This document shows, piece after piece, positions 1-8,731 of a stretch of DNA of 64,000 nucleotides (its first letter is position 1; each line of letters opens with the position of its first letter). The notes beneath the pieces were generated by a model. It searched no databases and was not told the DNA's origin. It saw nothing but the letters and a program-made list of their open reading frames with translations. The position numbers and the translations under genes are program-made. Origin of the DNA: CF-46 sp963760735. GTDB taxonomy: Bacteria > Chloroflexota > Limnocylindria > Limnocylindrales > CSP1-4. The stretch lies in contig CAVXEB010000001.1 in the NCBI GenBank assembly GCA_963760735.1, forward strand, positions 124,001 to 188,000. The letters are read 5' to 3'.

Positions 1-1
1 G

Positions 2-2245
2 GTGGCGGCCCTCTGGTTCGTCGCCACGATCGGGCTGTTCGTCGGGAGCATTGCGGCCGGTGGGACCAAGGCCGTCGAGGCGGTCTCGCGCGATCAGCGC
101 GCCCGCTACGAGTCCAGCGAGGCGTATCTCGTCTACAGCGACGCCAACGCGTCGGCCGGCCAGGAGGCGCCGGCGTCGCAGCAGTTCCTGCTGCTCGTCT
201 CCAACCCGAGCGGGACGATGGACGACCCCGCGTTCCAGGCGGCGATCACCGACATCGCGACCCGCCTGACGGCCCTCCAGTCGACGGTCGACGGAACGAC
301 GGGTCCGGTGTTCACGGACCTCGTCGATCCGACGAAGGCCCCGCCCCAGGCCAACCTGGTCTCGCCGGACCGGACGACGGCCGAGATCGTCGCCCGGGTG
401 CCGGGTGATGGTGTCGTGATCACCGAGCGACTGGAGCCCGTGCCGGCCGCCCTCGCCGAGATCCGGACCGCTCATCCGGGTCTCCAGATCCACGCCCTCA
501 ACAACGCCCTGGCCAACGACGAGATCAGCGAGCTGATCAACAGCGGGCTCGACAAGTCGCTCCTGCTGACGATCCCGATCACCTTCGCGATCCTTCTGAT
601 CGCGTTCGGCGCGGTCGTCGCGGCCGTCGTCCCGCTCGTCCTCGCGGTCACGTCGCTGCTGGCCGCGTTCGGCATGCTCGGCCTGTACAGCCAGCTCGTC
701 ACGCCGGTCAGCCCGTACGCGAGCCAGCTCGTCGTCCTGATCGGGCTTGCCGTCGCGGTCGACTACTCGCTGTTCATGGTCACCCGGTTCCGGACCGAGC
801 GCCGCCACGGCCGTGCGAAGCTGGCCGCGATCGAAGCCTCGAGCGCGACCGCCGGGCGAGCCGTCTTCTTCTCCGGGCTCGCGGTGATGATCTCGATCGG
901 CGGCCTGTTCCTGCTCGACGATCCGCTGTTCCGATCGATGGCCGTCGGGACGATCTCGGTCGTTCTCGTCGCGGTCATCGGCTCGCTCACGTTCCTCCCC
1001 GCCACCCTGGCGATCCTCGGCGACGGCGTGAACCGGCTGCGGATCCCGTACCTCGGCCGCGAGCGACCGGAGGGCAGCGGGATCTGGGCGACCGTCGTCC
1101 GGGCGGTCATGCGGCGGCCGGTGATCTCAGCCGTGGCCAGCGCGGGTCTGCTGATCGTGCTGGCGCTGCCGGTGATCCGACTGCACATGGGCCAGGCCGA
1201 CTTCTCGTCGTTCCCCGACACGCTCGACAGCGTCCAGGCGGTGAACCTGCTGAACGCGAAGTACCCGACCGGCTCCGGCCTCGAGCTGTCGGTCGTCGTG
1301 ACGAACGCGGATCAAGCGGCCACGAAGGCCTCGATCGACAAGATGACCGCAGCGGCCACGGCCTTACCCGGCGTCAGCGGGCCACCGGAGACCACGCTGG
1401 CCGCCGACGGCAAGACCGCGTTCATCTCGTACAAGATGTCCGGCGACCCGAACGACCTCCACAACCAGGACGTCATCCGCCAGATGCGAACGGAGGTCGT
1501 GCCGACGGCGTTCGCCGGCGTCAATGGCGTCCGGGCCCTCGTCACGGGCGACGCCGCGACGACGCTCGACGTCGTGGACTTCTACGTCCAGGGCATTCCC
1601 GAGGTGATCGCGTTCGTCCTGACCCTGTCGTTCCTGCTCCTGCTCGTCGCGTTCCGCTCGATCGTCATCCCGATCAAGGCGATCGTGCTGAACCTGCTGT
1701 CGACGGGCGCCGCGTTCGGCCTGATGGTCGTCGTGTTCCAGGACGGCCTGCTGGACGGGCCGCTCGGCTTCAAGCCCGGGCCGATCGAGGCGTTCGTCCC
1801 GGTCTTCATCTTCACGATCCTCTTCGGCCTGTCGATGGACTACCACGTCTTCATCCTCACCCGGATCAAGGAGGCCCGGGACCACGGGATGAGCTCGAAC
1901 GAGGCCGTCGCGCGCGGGATCTCGATCACGGCGGGCACGATCACGAGCGCGGCCGCGATCATGGTCTGCGTGTTCGCGGTGTTCGTGACGCTGCCGCTCA
2001 CGATCATCAAGCAGCTCGGATTCGGGCTCGCCGTTGCCGTCTTCATCGACGCGACGATCGTCCGGTCGATCCTCCTGCCCGCCACGATGCGGCTCCTCGG
2101 GGAGTGGAACTGGTGGCTGCCGCGCTGGCTCGGCTGGCTGCCCCGCGTCACGGTCGAGGGCGAGGTCGACGACGAGGTTCCGGCGTCGGACGAGGAGCCC
2201 GCGGGCTCGGACGCCCGTCGCCCCGTCGCCGACCCGACGGCCTGA
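2..2245 (+). CDS. MMPL-family RND transporter (5' partial)
   Basis: Inner-membrane proton-driven exporter of the MMPL branch of the RND superfamily; members move lipids, siderophores or drugs, and the substrate here is unknown. The 747 residues visible start inside a hydrophobic stretch, so the true start probably lies before the window. The two-fold internal repeat is clear: a long soluble loop (about residues 25-180), a membrane block with the MMPL signature GLAVAVDYSLFMVTRF near residue 248, a second soluble loop (about 395-520), and a second block with FGLSMDYHVFILTR near residue 608. The Asp-Tyr pairs in both signatures are the proton-relay positions known for the family. The C-terminal tail is acidic. 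The gene converges on the next one with only 6 bases between stops. Family assignment is secure; the substrate cannot be read from sequence. Confidence 0.9.
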   Translation: MAALWFVATIGLFVGSIAAGGTKAVEAVSRDQRARYESSEAYLVYSDANASAGQEAPASQQFLLLVSNPSGTMDDPAFQAAITDIATRLTALQSTVDGTTGPVFTDLVDPTKAPPQANLVSPDRTTAEIVARVPGDGVVITERLEPVPAALAEIRTAHPGLQIHALNNALANDEISELINSGLDKSLLLTIPITFAILLIAFGAVVAAVVPLVLAVTSLLAAFGMLGLYSQLVTPVSPYASQLVVLIGLAVAVDYSLFMVTRFRTERRHGRAKLAAIEASSATAGRAVFFSGLAVMISIGGLFLLDDPLFRSMAVGTISVVLVAVIGSLTFLPATLAILGDGVNRLRIPYLGRERPEGSGIWATVVRAVMRRPVISAVASAGLLIVLALPVIRLHMGQADFSSFPDTLDSVQAVNLLNAKYPTGSGLELSVVVTNADQAATKASIDKMTAAATALPGVSGPPETTLAADGKTAFISYKMSGDPNDLHNQDVIRQMRTEVVPTAFAGVNGVRALVTGDAATTLDVVDFYVQGIPEVIAFVLTLSFLLLLVAFRSIVIPIKAIVLNLLSTGAAFGLMVVVFQDGLLDGPLGFKPGPIEAFVPVFIFTILFGLSMDYHVFILTRIKEARDHGMSSNEAVARGISITAGTITSAAAIMVCVFAVFVTLPLTIIKQLGFGLAVAVFIDATIVRSILLPATMRLLGEWNWWLPRWLGWLPRVTVEGEVDDEVPASDEEPAGSDARRPVADPTA

Positions 2246-2251
2246 GAGGCG

Positions 2252-4783
2252 CTACCGGCTCCTCATTCTCGACTGCTGCAGCAGCGACCGGGTCGGTTGC
2301 CGGCGCTCGAGCCGCTGCGCGTCCACGACGTCCACGGCGACGCCCAGCAACACGGTCAAGGCGGCCAGGCCCAACGCGATCAGCAGGGCAGGGTCGAGGT
2401 TGAAGATCACGCCCACGAGCAGGGCCGCGAGGGTCGCGGACAGGAGCCCGATCTGAGCCACGACTCGCCCGATCCCGGGGTAAGGCTCCCGGGTTCGTGC
2501 CGCCGTCCGTTCGCGCTCGTCCCACACCGACCAGCGCCACTCGGCGATGCGGCCGAGCACCTGGAACGCGATGAGCACGACCGCGATGCCGAGCACGATC
2601 TGGCCGACGGCCTCGAACACGGCCATCGCCACGAATGGCGAGATGACGAGGACGACGGCAAGGACCAGCGCCACGACGGTGCTCACGTAGTCGAGGACGG
2701 CCACAATGACGTTCACGGCCCGGCGCCCCCGGCTCTCACGCTTGGCCGAAGGCTTCGTGCCGGGTCCATCGCCAAGCGGACGGGCCCCGGCCGTCGTCGC
2801 GTCGGCGTTGGCGGCCTGGCCCTGGCGGTACCGCCGACTGATCACGGCCCAGATGCCCAGGGCACCGCCGACGACCAGGAGCATGACCCCGGTCACGCGG
2901 CCGACGCTGAGCGCGCGTTCCGTCGACCCGGAGATGAACAGGTTCGCGGCCGCGCCGAGCGCGACGCCGATCATTACGAGGGCGAGATATGGCGCGAGCT
3001 TGAAGAACCACTTCACGGCCGTCCGCCAGCCCCGCGAATCGTCCCATGGAATGGGCCGCTCCGGCGGTGCGATCACCGAGTAGATCGTCGCGAGGAACAG
3101 GACGACGACGATCACCCAGACACCGGCCTCGGCGATGAACCCACCCACGGGGGTGTCCTGCAGGTTGGCGTCGCGGATCGTGTTGAGCGGCTCGCTGATC
3201 AGGTTGCTGCCGGGGATGTGCGCCCACAGCTCAGCAGCCCAGTTCCCCGCGCGCTCCAGCGTTCCGCTCCGGAGCACGTAGGCCACGATCACCGCCGCGA
3301 GTGGCGCGAACAGCGCCAGCTGAAGCAATAGCGACAGGACGGTCAGCCGGCGCCGGCGCTTGTTCGAGCGCTGCTCGTCGTCCTGCTCAGCCCCGAACAG
3401 CCCGGCGTCGCCTCGATTTTCGAGCAACCGGAGGAGGGGCACCAGGAACTCCTCGTCGTTGTCCCAGTACGTCCCGTGATCGTTGCCGAGCGACAGCCGG
3501 TTCCAGACCGCGTGGCTTCGGACTCGGCCGAGCGCCGCCTTGTCGTCTTCGACCTTGATCCCCTTTTCCTTCGGGATCTGGAGCACGCCCACGGGCGCCG
3601 GGTCCTTCGACGCCCAGAAGTCGTGCCACTCCATGTCCTTCCGATGTGGAGCGTTGGGCAGGGTCCGGTAGAGACGTTCGAACCGCAACTCGGCATCTTC
3701 GCGGTTCTGGCCATCCTCGCCGGCCGTCAGCCGCCACGCCAGGTTGGCCGCCTCACCGTGGGTCACCAGTCGGTCGACCCGCTGCCCGTCGCTGCTGGCG
3801 TCGACGAGCGTCGTGTAGCTCACGATCGCACCGCCCGAGTGGGCGACGACGGTGATGTCCTCGCAGCCGACGGCCTGAAGGTCGTTGAGAGAGTCGAGCA
3901 GCTGGCCCCGGATGCTCGCCGCCTCGGCCTGGTTGTTCAGGAGCACGAAGACATCGCCGAACCAGTCGAGCACGAACCTGTCGATCGGGCGCGTCAGCGC
4001 GCCGTCCTTGAACGGACCGATCGGGATCAGCTTCTCGATCGATCGCAGGACGCCGTACAGGAGGAGGACGAGGGCCGACACGGCCTGGAAGTAGAACCCT
4101 GCCGGGACGCGCAGGATCGCCCTGACATCCTCTCGGGGCCGTTGCTTCATCCCGACCGGCGGCCCGTCTTTGACGTCCTCCTCGACCTGCTCGCTCCCGT
4201 CCGCCGTCCGACGCAGCGAGTTCGTCTGGGCGAACGGCCGCATCCGCGGGTCGTGGACCTGACCACCCCGCGGCAACAGCGCCAGCACGATCCGGCGGAT
4301 CGCCCCGTTCGGACCCAGCCATTCGGCCATCTGCCCGAACGACGGCGGCCGAACACGCTGAGCCCACCATGCCTCGGTCATCACCCAGTGCTGTTCGGGG
4401 ATCTTCGTCCCATCGGCGGCGGTCGTGGCTGGCAGCTGGAGCTCGATGAACCGACTCTGGCCCGGAGCGGGATCCAGCTGGCTGTCGATGACCGGGTCGG
4501 CCGAGGTCTTGCTATGAAGCCGGGCGTCGAGCAGCGCGCCGATGATCGCGCTGCCCCAGTCGAGCAGTGTTTCACCAGGTGCCTGGCTGCCGATCCCGTG
4601 GACGAACACCATCCCGACATGCGAGACCCCGGGTCCCGCGTGGCAATCGAGCTGGATTCCTGGCGCGCGCCTGCGGTAGCGGGCCGGCGCCGCGCCGTGG
4701 GCGGCGGCGTCCGCGCCAAGGTCGGCGCCGTCGCCACTGTCGCGGGTCGCCTGCGCCGGCGGAGGCCCCGGATCGACGGTCAT
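2252..4783 (-). CDS. alpha/beta-hydrolase-like protein with multi-pass C-terminal membrane domain
   Basis: Large protein (843 aa) that I cannot tie to a named family. The N-terminal half looks like an alpha/beta hydrolase: VHGIG at about residues 61-65 matches the oxyanion-loop HG motif, and VVAHSGGA at about 312-319 puts a candidate nucleophile at Ser316 in a G/A-x-S-x-G elbow. One hydrophobic segment lies near 230-247. After about residue 510 there are six to eight predicted membrane helices ending in a short basic tail. A lipase/esterase or phospholipase acting at the membrane is a reasonable guess, but the catalytic acid and His are not identified. The start at 4783 is chosen because GGAGGA (4791-4796 on the top strand as tcctcc) sits 7 bases upstream; an in-frame ATG 16 codons earlier has no such site. 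Confidence 0.6.
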   Translation of the reverse strand: MTVDPGPPPAQATRDSGDGADLGADAAAHGAAPARYRRRAPGIQLDCHAGPGVSHVGMVFVHGIGSQAPGETLLDWGSAIIGALLDARLHSKTSADPVIDSQLDPAPGQSRFIELQLPATTAADGTKIPEQHWVMTEAWWAQRVRPPSFGQMAEWLGPNGAIRRIVLALLPRGGQVHDPRMRPFAQTNSLRRTADGSEQVEEDVKDGPPVGMKQRPREDVRAILRVPAGFYFQAVSALVLLLYGVLRSIEKLIPIGPFKDGALTRPIDRFVLDWFGDVFVLLNNQAEAASIRGQLLDSLNDLQAVGCEDITVVAHSGGAIVSYTTLVDASSDGQRVDRLVTHGEAANLAWRLTAGEDGQNREDAELRFERLYRTLPNAPHRKDMEWHDFWASKDPAPVGVLQIPKEKGIKVEDDKAALGRVRSHAVWNRLSLGNDHGTYWDNDEEFLVPLLRLLENRGDAGLFGAEQDDEQRSNKRRRRLTVLSLLLQLALFAPLAAVIVAYVLRSGTLERAGNWAAELWAHIPGSNLISEPLNTIRDANLQDTPVGGFIAEAGVWVIVVVLFLATIYSVIAPPERPIPWDDSRGWRTAVKWFFKLAPYLALVMIGVALGAAANLFISGSTERALSVGRVTGVMLLVVGGALGIWAVISRRYRQGQAANADATTAGARPLGDGPGTKPSAKRESRGRRAVNVIVAVLDYVSTVVALVLAVVLVISPFVAMAVFEAVGQIVLGIAVVLIAFQVLGRIAEWRWSVWDERERTAARTREPYPGIGRVVAQIGLLSATLAALLVGVIFNLDPALLIALGLAALTVLLGVAVDVVDAQRLERRQPTRSLLQQSRMRSR

Positions 4784-4884
4784 CTTGACTTCCTCCGAGA
4801 TCACCGACGCGCTCGGACGGCGGTGTATCACGGTCGCATCTCGGGCTCGTCTCGCGGCTGATCGGTGTCACGAAGCTCGCCCGA

Positions 4885-4916
4885 TTGGCAACCGGCCCTG
4901 CGATCTGGGGTATCCT
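4885..4916 (+). promoter_or_regulatory. putative promoter of the tRNA-Lys gene
   Basis: TATCCT at 4911-4916 is a good -10 box, placing the start of transcription a few bases before the tRNA. TTGGCA at 4885-4890 is the best -35 candidate, but the 20-base spacing is longer than usual. The -10 is the better supported half. Confidence 0.4.
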
Positions 4917-4927
4917 CTGCCACCGCT

Positions 4928-5002
4928 GGGCCGGTAGCTCAATGGCAGAGCAACTGACTCTTAATCAGTTGGTTGGGAGTTCGAGTCTCCCCCGGCTCAC
5001 CA
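4928..5002 (+). tRNA. tRNA-Lys (anticodon CTT)
   Basis: Complete cloverleaf. The acceptor arm GGGCCGG (4928-4934) pairs with CCGGCTC, with one G-T wobble. The D arm begins GCTC; the anticodon stem ACTGA/TCAGT encloses loop CTCTTAA with anticodon CTT at 4960-4962, reading AAG. The T arm is GGGAG-TTCGAGT-CTCCC. CCA is encoded at 5000-5002. A terminator-like hairpin follows 17 bases downstream. Confidence 0.96.
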
Positions 5003-5019
5003 GCACTCTGAGCACGAAT

Positions 5020-5047
5020 GAGGCCTCCGGATCGCTCCGGAGGCCTC
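5020..5047 (+). terminator. terminator hairpin after tRNA-Lys
   Basis: Perfect 12-bp inverted repeat: GAGGCCTCCGGA (5020-5031), loop TCGC, TCCGGAGGCCTC (5036-5047), followed by TCTGATT. The tail is only weakly T-rich, but position and stem strength favour transcription termination. A near-copy of this stem occurs at 6736-6762. The rest of 5048-5245 shows nothing clear. Confidence 0.65.
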
Positions 5048-5245
5048 TCTGATTCCCGCACTTGACCCTGCAGGCCCCGCCTCCGAGTTCCGGCCGTCCC
5101 GCTCGCGGCCGTCCCGGGCCGACGGCAGCTGCTGCGCGAACCGAGCCGCTACGATCACTGAAGCCCTGACACGCCGGTCCACAGGACATCCGGCTTGGCG
5201 CTTCTCCACGGGTGGAATCCCGCGCGTTCCGCAGAAGAGGATCCC

Positions 5246-6523
5246 GTGCGCAACTGGGCGGGCAACCACGTCTACCGAATGGGATCTCTCCACGAACCTC
5301 GCAGCCTCGACGAGCTGCAGGAGACCGTTCGCGCCGCGCGCTCGCTGCGGGTCATCGGAACCGGCCACTCCTTCAACGACCTGGCTGACTCACGCGGCGA
5401 TGCGATCTCTCTGCGCCGGATGCCGTCGTCGATCGATGTCGATCCTCACACGCGAACCGTTGGTGTCGGTGGACCAACCACGTACGCAGAGCTGTCTCCC
5501 GTCCTTCACGATGCTGGCTGGGCGCTGTCCACATTGGCATCGCTCACGCAGGTCTCCATCGCCGGCTCATGCGCGACGGCCAGCCACGGATCAGGCAATC
5601 GGCTCGGGTGCCTGTCGGCAGCGGTTCGATCTGCCCGGATCGTTCGTGCCGATGGAGAGCTCGAGACGATCGAGGTTGGACCGCCGGCCCTGAAACCAGG
5701 AGGGGATCCTCCGCTGAACGGAGCAGCCGCGTCGCTGGGCGCGCTCGGCGTGGTGGTGCATCAGACCCTCGCAATCGAGCCGTCCTACTTCGTCCGCCAG
5801 GATGTCCATGAACACATCCCATTCGCGATCGCTCGTGACCGTTTCGAGGATCTGATGTCAGCGGCCGACGCCGTCAGCCTCTTCACGGATTGGTCTGCCC
5901 CTGTCTTCCATCAAGTCTGGCTCAAGCGTCGCGTGGGTCCGGACAACGACGCGCAGGCCCCCGAACTGCTCTTCGGAGCGCGCGCGGCGACGTGGGACGT
6001 CCATCCGATTCCTGGCTTCGACGCGGCCGCGTGCACAACGCAGCGTGGCGTGCCAGGCCCATGGCACGAGCGACTTCCGCACTTCCGGCCCGACCGCGTG
6101 CCGAGCGCCGGCGCCGAGCTTCAGAGCGAGTACCTGATCGATCGGAGCTACGGTCCCGGAGCACTCGACGCGATTGCCGGCCTGGCAGGCGCCCTCGCGC
6201 CGCTCGTCCTCGTTTCCGAGGTGCGCACCGTTGCCGCAGACGATCTCTGGCTGGGTCCCGCGAGCGGCCGCGCGAGCGCGGCCTTTCACTTCACCTGGCG
6301 TCCCGACCCGATCGGCGTGGCGGAGGTACTGCCGCTCGTCGAGAAGGCGCTCGCGCCGTTCGAGCCACGGCCCCACTGGGGCAAGCTGTTCGCCATGCCG
6401 CCCGAGGTCGTGCGAGACGCGTACCCACGTCGGCCGTTGTTCGTGGAGCTCGCCCGTCGGATGGATCCCGAGGGCGTCTTTCGCAACGACCTTCTCGATC
6501 GATACGTGTTCGGCCCTGACTGA
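5246..6523 (+). CDS. FAD-dependent alditol oxidase-like protein (VAO family)
   Basis: Probable cytosolic flavoprotein oxidising a polyol or sugar lactone with O2, resembling Streptomyces alditol oxidase (AldO) and L-gulonolactone-type oxidases. At 425 aa it matches the size of AldO (about 418 aa). GTGHSFND near residues 38-45 contains His41, which corresponds to the His that binds FAD covalently in AldO. SCATASHGSG (about 106-115) is the second FAD-contact loop. The C terminus HWGKLF...DPEGVFRNDLL is the typical ALO-domain ending. The start chosen is GTG at 5246, preceded by AGAAGAGG at a good distance; a TTG start 17 codons earlier is possible. The gene stands alone between the tRNA and a terminator, so context does not narrow the substrate. 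Confidence 0.85.
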   Translation: MRNWAGNHVYRMGSLHEPRSLDELQETVRAARSLRVIGTGHSFNDLADSRGDAISLRRMPSSIDVDPHTRTVGVGGPTTYAELSPVLHDAGWALSTLASLTQVSIAGSCATASHGSGNRLGCLSAAVRSARIVRADGELETIEVGPPALKPGGDPPLNGAAASLGALGVVVHQTLAIEPSYFVRQDVHEHIPFAIARDRFEDLMSAADAVSLFTDWSAPVFHQVWLKRRVGPDNDAQAPELLFGARAATWDVHPIPGFDAAACTTQRGVPGPWHERLPHFRPDRVPSAGAELQSEYLIDRSYGPGALDAIAGLAGALAPLVLVSEVRTVAADDLWLGPASGRASAAFHFTWRPDPIGVAEVLPLVEKALAPFEPRPHWGKLFAMPPEVVRDAYPRRPLFVELARRMDPEGVFRNDLLDRYVFGPD

Positions 6524-6735
6524 CCGACCCCTCCGGACCGCCGGCGCGTCCGCCGAGCCCCGGCTCGGTCCCACTCGACATCCGGATGCCGGCACTGCCG
6601 GGGGTCGCCAGACAGGCCACCTTCGGGCCAGACCCCGAGGATCCGCGTGGAGGCCGCGAGGAGCAGTCCGGGATCCGTCGACGGGCCGGGTCGCCCAAGG
6701 TCGGGCGGCATCTTGCAGGGCCGTGGACAGGAAGA

Positions 6736-6762
6736 GAGGCCTCCGGGCGAACCGGAGGCCTC
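6736..6762. terminator. bidirectional terminator hairpin between convergent genes
   Basis: GAGGCCTCCGG (6736-6746), loop GCGAA, CCGGAGGCCTC (6752-6762): a perfect 11-bp stem in the 290-base gap between two convergent genes. It shares its arms with the hairpin at 5020-5047. Apart from this hairpin, 6524-6813 holds no gene I can support. Confidence 0.6.
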
Positions 6763-6813
6763 CTGCATGTCACGGGACCGGCGGAGCCGGCCAGTCGTTT
6801 GTGATCCGGACGA

Positions 6814-7221
6814 TCAGATCTCGGTCGCGGGTACGGCCTCGCCGAACGCGGACCTGACCTCGCTCGTGTTCAGGTACCACAGGATCAGGATCGGCATGAT
6901 CGACATCGCGAAGCCGGTGCCGGATCCCGGGAACTGGAAGAACGCGAGGACCGCCTCGAAGAGGCTGAAGCCCGCGACGATGATCGCAAACAGGCGGGCC
7001 CACGGCTGGAGCGACCAGAGGCCCAGCGCGACCAGGATCCAGACGACACCGAGGATGACGTACAGCCAGCCCCACAGGCCGACATGCTCGACCGCCGGCA
7101 GGTCTCCGAAGAGGCCGAACCAATCGAAGCCGAGGACCCGGAAGCCCCAGAAGAAGTATCCGAATCCCGCCAGGGCGGCGAAGAAACCGATGACCGATAT
7201 CAGGATGGGTGGGTTCTTCAT
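6814..7221 (-). CDS. small four-helix membrane protein (DUF7144-like)
   Basis: A 135-aa integral membrane protein of unknown function. Four hydrophobic segments can be seen, roughly residues 5-27, 48-66, 72-90 and 100-118, with a short soluble C-terminal tail. The pattern WGWLYVILGVVWILVALGLW resembles the DUF7144 family of actinobacterial and Chloroflexota membrane proteins; I offer this from memory with moderate confidence. The ATG at 7221 is chosen because GAGGGAGC lies about 10 bases upstream; the reading frame extends 27 codons further with no ribosome-binding site. Confidence 0.7.
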   Translation of the reverse strand: MKNPPILISVIGFFAALAGFGYFFWGFRVLGFDWFGLFGDLPAVEHVGLWGWLYVILGVVWILVALGLWSLQPWARLFAIIVAGFSLFEAVLAFFQFPGSGTGFAMSIMPILILWYLNTSEVRSAFGEAVPATEI

Positions 7222-7302
7222 GTAGTCCAAGCTCCCTCGTAATACGGATTGGCCGCCTGTGTCGACTCGATCGCCGAGTCGGTCGTTGGTCGGACGATGC
7301 AA

Positions 7303-7866
7303 TCACTCCCGTTGACGAAGAAGAGCAGACCTGTCACTCGTGAGTCTCAGCCCACCGTCAAGGCCTGTCTTGCCTCGTGCGATCGTAACGGTTCGCCACG
7401 TGGCCGATCTAGCCGTCCTGCGGCGGATCCGTCCGCGCCGATCCGCCAGTCTCGCCGGCCTGCTCCTGCTCCTCGATGACCTCGAGGATCCTGAGGAGCT
7501 CCGGAGCCTGATCGGGCAACAGTCCTTCGGCGAGCAGCTGACGGCGCAGGCGTCGCTCGTCGCGGTCGAGCTGGCCGGGCTCGTCGGGCATGCACGTCTC
7601 CTGGCTCGTCCCCCGCGCGAGCGGTAGAGCGCCAATGCGAGCGGGATGAACAGCAGGTCCGTCAGGACGGACAGGCCGAGGATCCCCCACCAGGCGGTCG
7701 TCTTCCCGGCGCCGTAGTCGAGCCATGCGTGACCGCCGCTCGGCGGCGGCCCAACGGAGGCGTACAAGCCGACGATCACGACGTACCCGATGCCGATGGC
7801 CAGTGCGGAAATCCCGCCCACGCGATCCAGCGATCCTCGGCCCTCATGAACCTCACCCTCCGCCAT
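7303..7866 (-). pseudogene. truncated multi-pass membrane protein remnant
   Basis: The first 85-90 codons encode a plausible membrane protein: a cytoplasmic N terminus, a helix at about 17-35 (ALAIGIGYVVIVGLY), a loop, and a helix at about 57-80 (WWGILGLSVLTDLLFIPLAL). After ALALYRSRGG the translation turns into a Ser/Arg-rich string typical of an out-of-frame read, and it overlaps the well-supported small gene at 7409-7591 on the same strand. I read this as a gene that lost its 3' part, originally a DUF4386-like protein of about 200 residues. Its start overlaps the end of the GH16-like gene, so it was probably the last gene of that transcript. A short intact protein is the alternative. Confidence 0.4.
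7409..7591 (-). CDS. small charged protein (60 aa), function unknown
   Basis: Short helical protein rich in Arg, Leu and Glu. The middle, DERRLRRQLLAEGLLPDQAP followed by ELLRILEVIEEQEQ, reads like an amphipathic helix-turn-helix hairpin. There is no recognisable domain. It is supported by a good Shine-Dalgarno AGGAGAC 5-6 bases before the ATG at 7591 and by normal codon use, in contrast to the overlapping degraded frame. It lies at the end of the GH16-VOC transcript. Confidence 0.5.
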   Translation of the reverse strand: MPDEPGQLDRDERRLRRQLLAEGLLPDQAPELLRILEVIEEQEQAGETGGSARTDPPQDG

Positions 7867-8686
7867 GCCCACCTCCATCACCGGTCGCCCGTCGCCACCA
7901 GCGAACCCAGTCGACCTCGAACACCTTCGGGTAGTCGGCCGCGCCGCGGACGTCGGTGCCCTCGGCGGGGAACTCGTAGATCCCGAGCATCAGCTGCATC
8001 GGATAGGCCGGCGACTGCCGGACGACGCGCACGAGCTGGTCGTCGACATACCAGGCGACGGCATCGGATGACCAGTCGGCCGAGTACGTGTGCGGCTCCC
8101 GGGCGTCGAGCGCCATCTCGACGGCGAGGAAGTCGTCGACGAGCGCCGGATCCTCGAACGGGTGGATGCCCATCCCGACCCTCGCGGTCGCCGGTTGGAC
8201 ATCGCGGCCGAAGATCTCGGCGACGCAGATCTCGCCGGATTGCTCCGGCTGCTCACCGACGCCGATCATCCAGAGCGCGACCATCGTCCGCGGGTCGGCC
8301 GGGGCTCGGGCTCGCAGCTCGATCAGCCCCTGCTCGACGACCAGGAGCCGGCGATTGACCTGGGGTGTCACGACGACGGCGTCCGGGTGAAACGGGTGCT
8401 GTCCGGTCGCGCTCCCGACCGGACCGGCGAAGACGGCGGTCTGGATGGATGAGACCCGCAGCTCGCCGTCGAGCGCCGGGCACCACGGCGACTGGTCGGC
8501 CTCGATCAGGAGGCGAAGCCCGCGGCCGGGAAGCTCATAGCGCGTCGCCGTGAGCTCGGGCGTGCTCCAGTGGGGCAGATAGTCGGCGATCCAGCGGGCC
8601 GGGTCGAGCTGCCCACCGGTGAAGGTGTCCTCGAAGACGAGGTCGAACCGGGACCGATCCAGGACCAGCGACGGCTGCGACGCCAC
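7853..8686 (-). CDS. GH16-like (laminarinase/lectin fold) protein with altered catalytic motif
   Basis: Protein of 277 aa with the sequence pattern of glycoside hydrolase family 16 (FEDTF...LDPARW near the start, LIELRARAP strand, WYVDDQLVR and a C-terminal FEVDWVRWWR strand). The family catalyses beta-glucan hydrolysis with an E-x-D-x-x-E motif. Here the motif reads GEICVAE: Glu152 and Glu157 are kept, but the central Asp is Cys154. Activity is therefore uncertain, and a carbohydrate-binding role is possible. No signal peptide is visible, odd for a polysaccharide hydrolase. The GTG start has a TACGCT box at 8693-8698, 6 bases upstream, suggesting a leaderless mRNA. Confidence 0.7.
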   Translation of the reverse strand: MASQPSLVLDRSRFDLVFEDTFTGGQLDPARWIADYLPHWSTPELTATRYELPGRGLRLLIEADQSPWCPALDGELRVSSIQTAVFAGPVGSATGQHPFHPDAVVVTPQVNRRLLVVEQGLIELRARAPADPRTMVALWMIGVGEQPEQSGEICVAEIFGRDVQPATARVGMGIHPFEDPALVDDFLAVEMALDAREPHTYSADWSSDAVAWYVDDQLVRVVRQSPAYPMQLMLGIYEFPAEGTDVRGAADYPKVFEVDWVRWWRRATGDGGGHGGG

Positions 8687-8731
8687 GACGCCAGCGTAGG
8701 GGTCCCGGCAAGGCCGGCCGGGCCGCGACCG

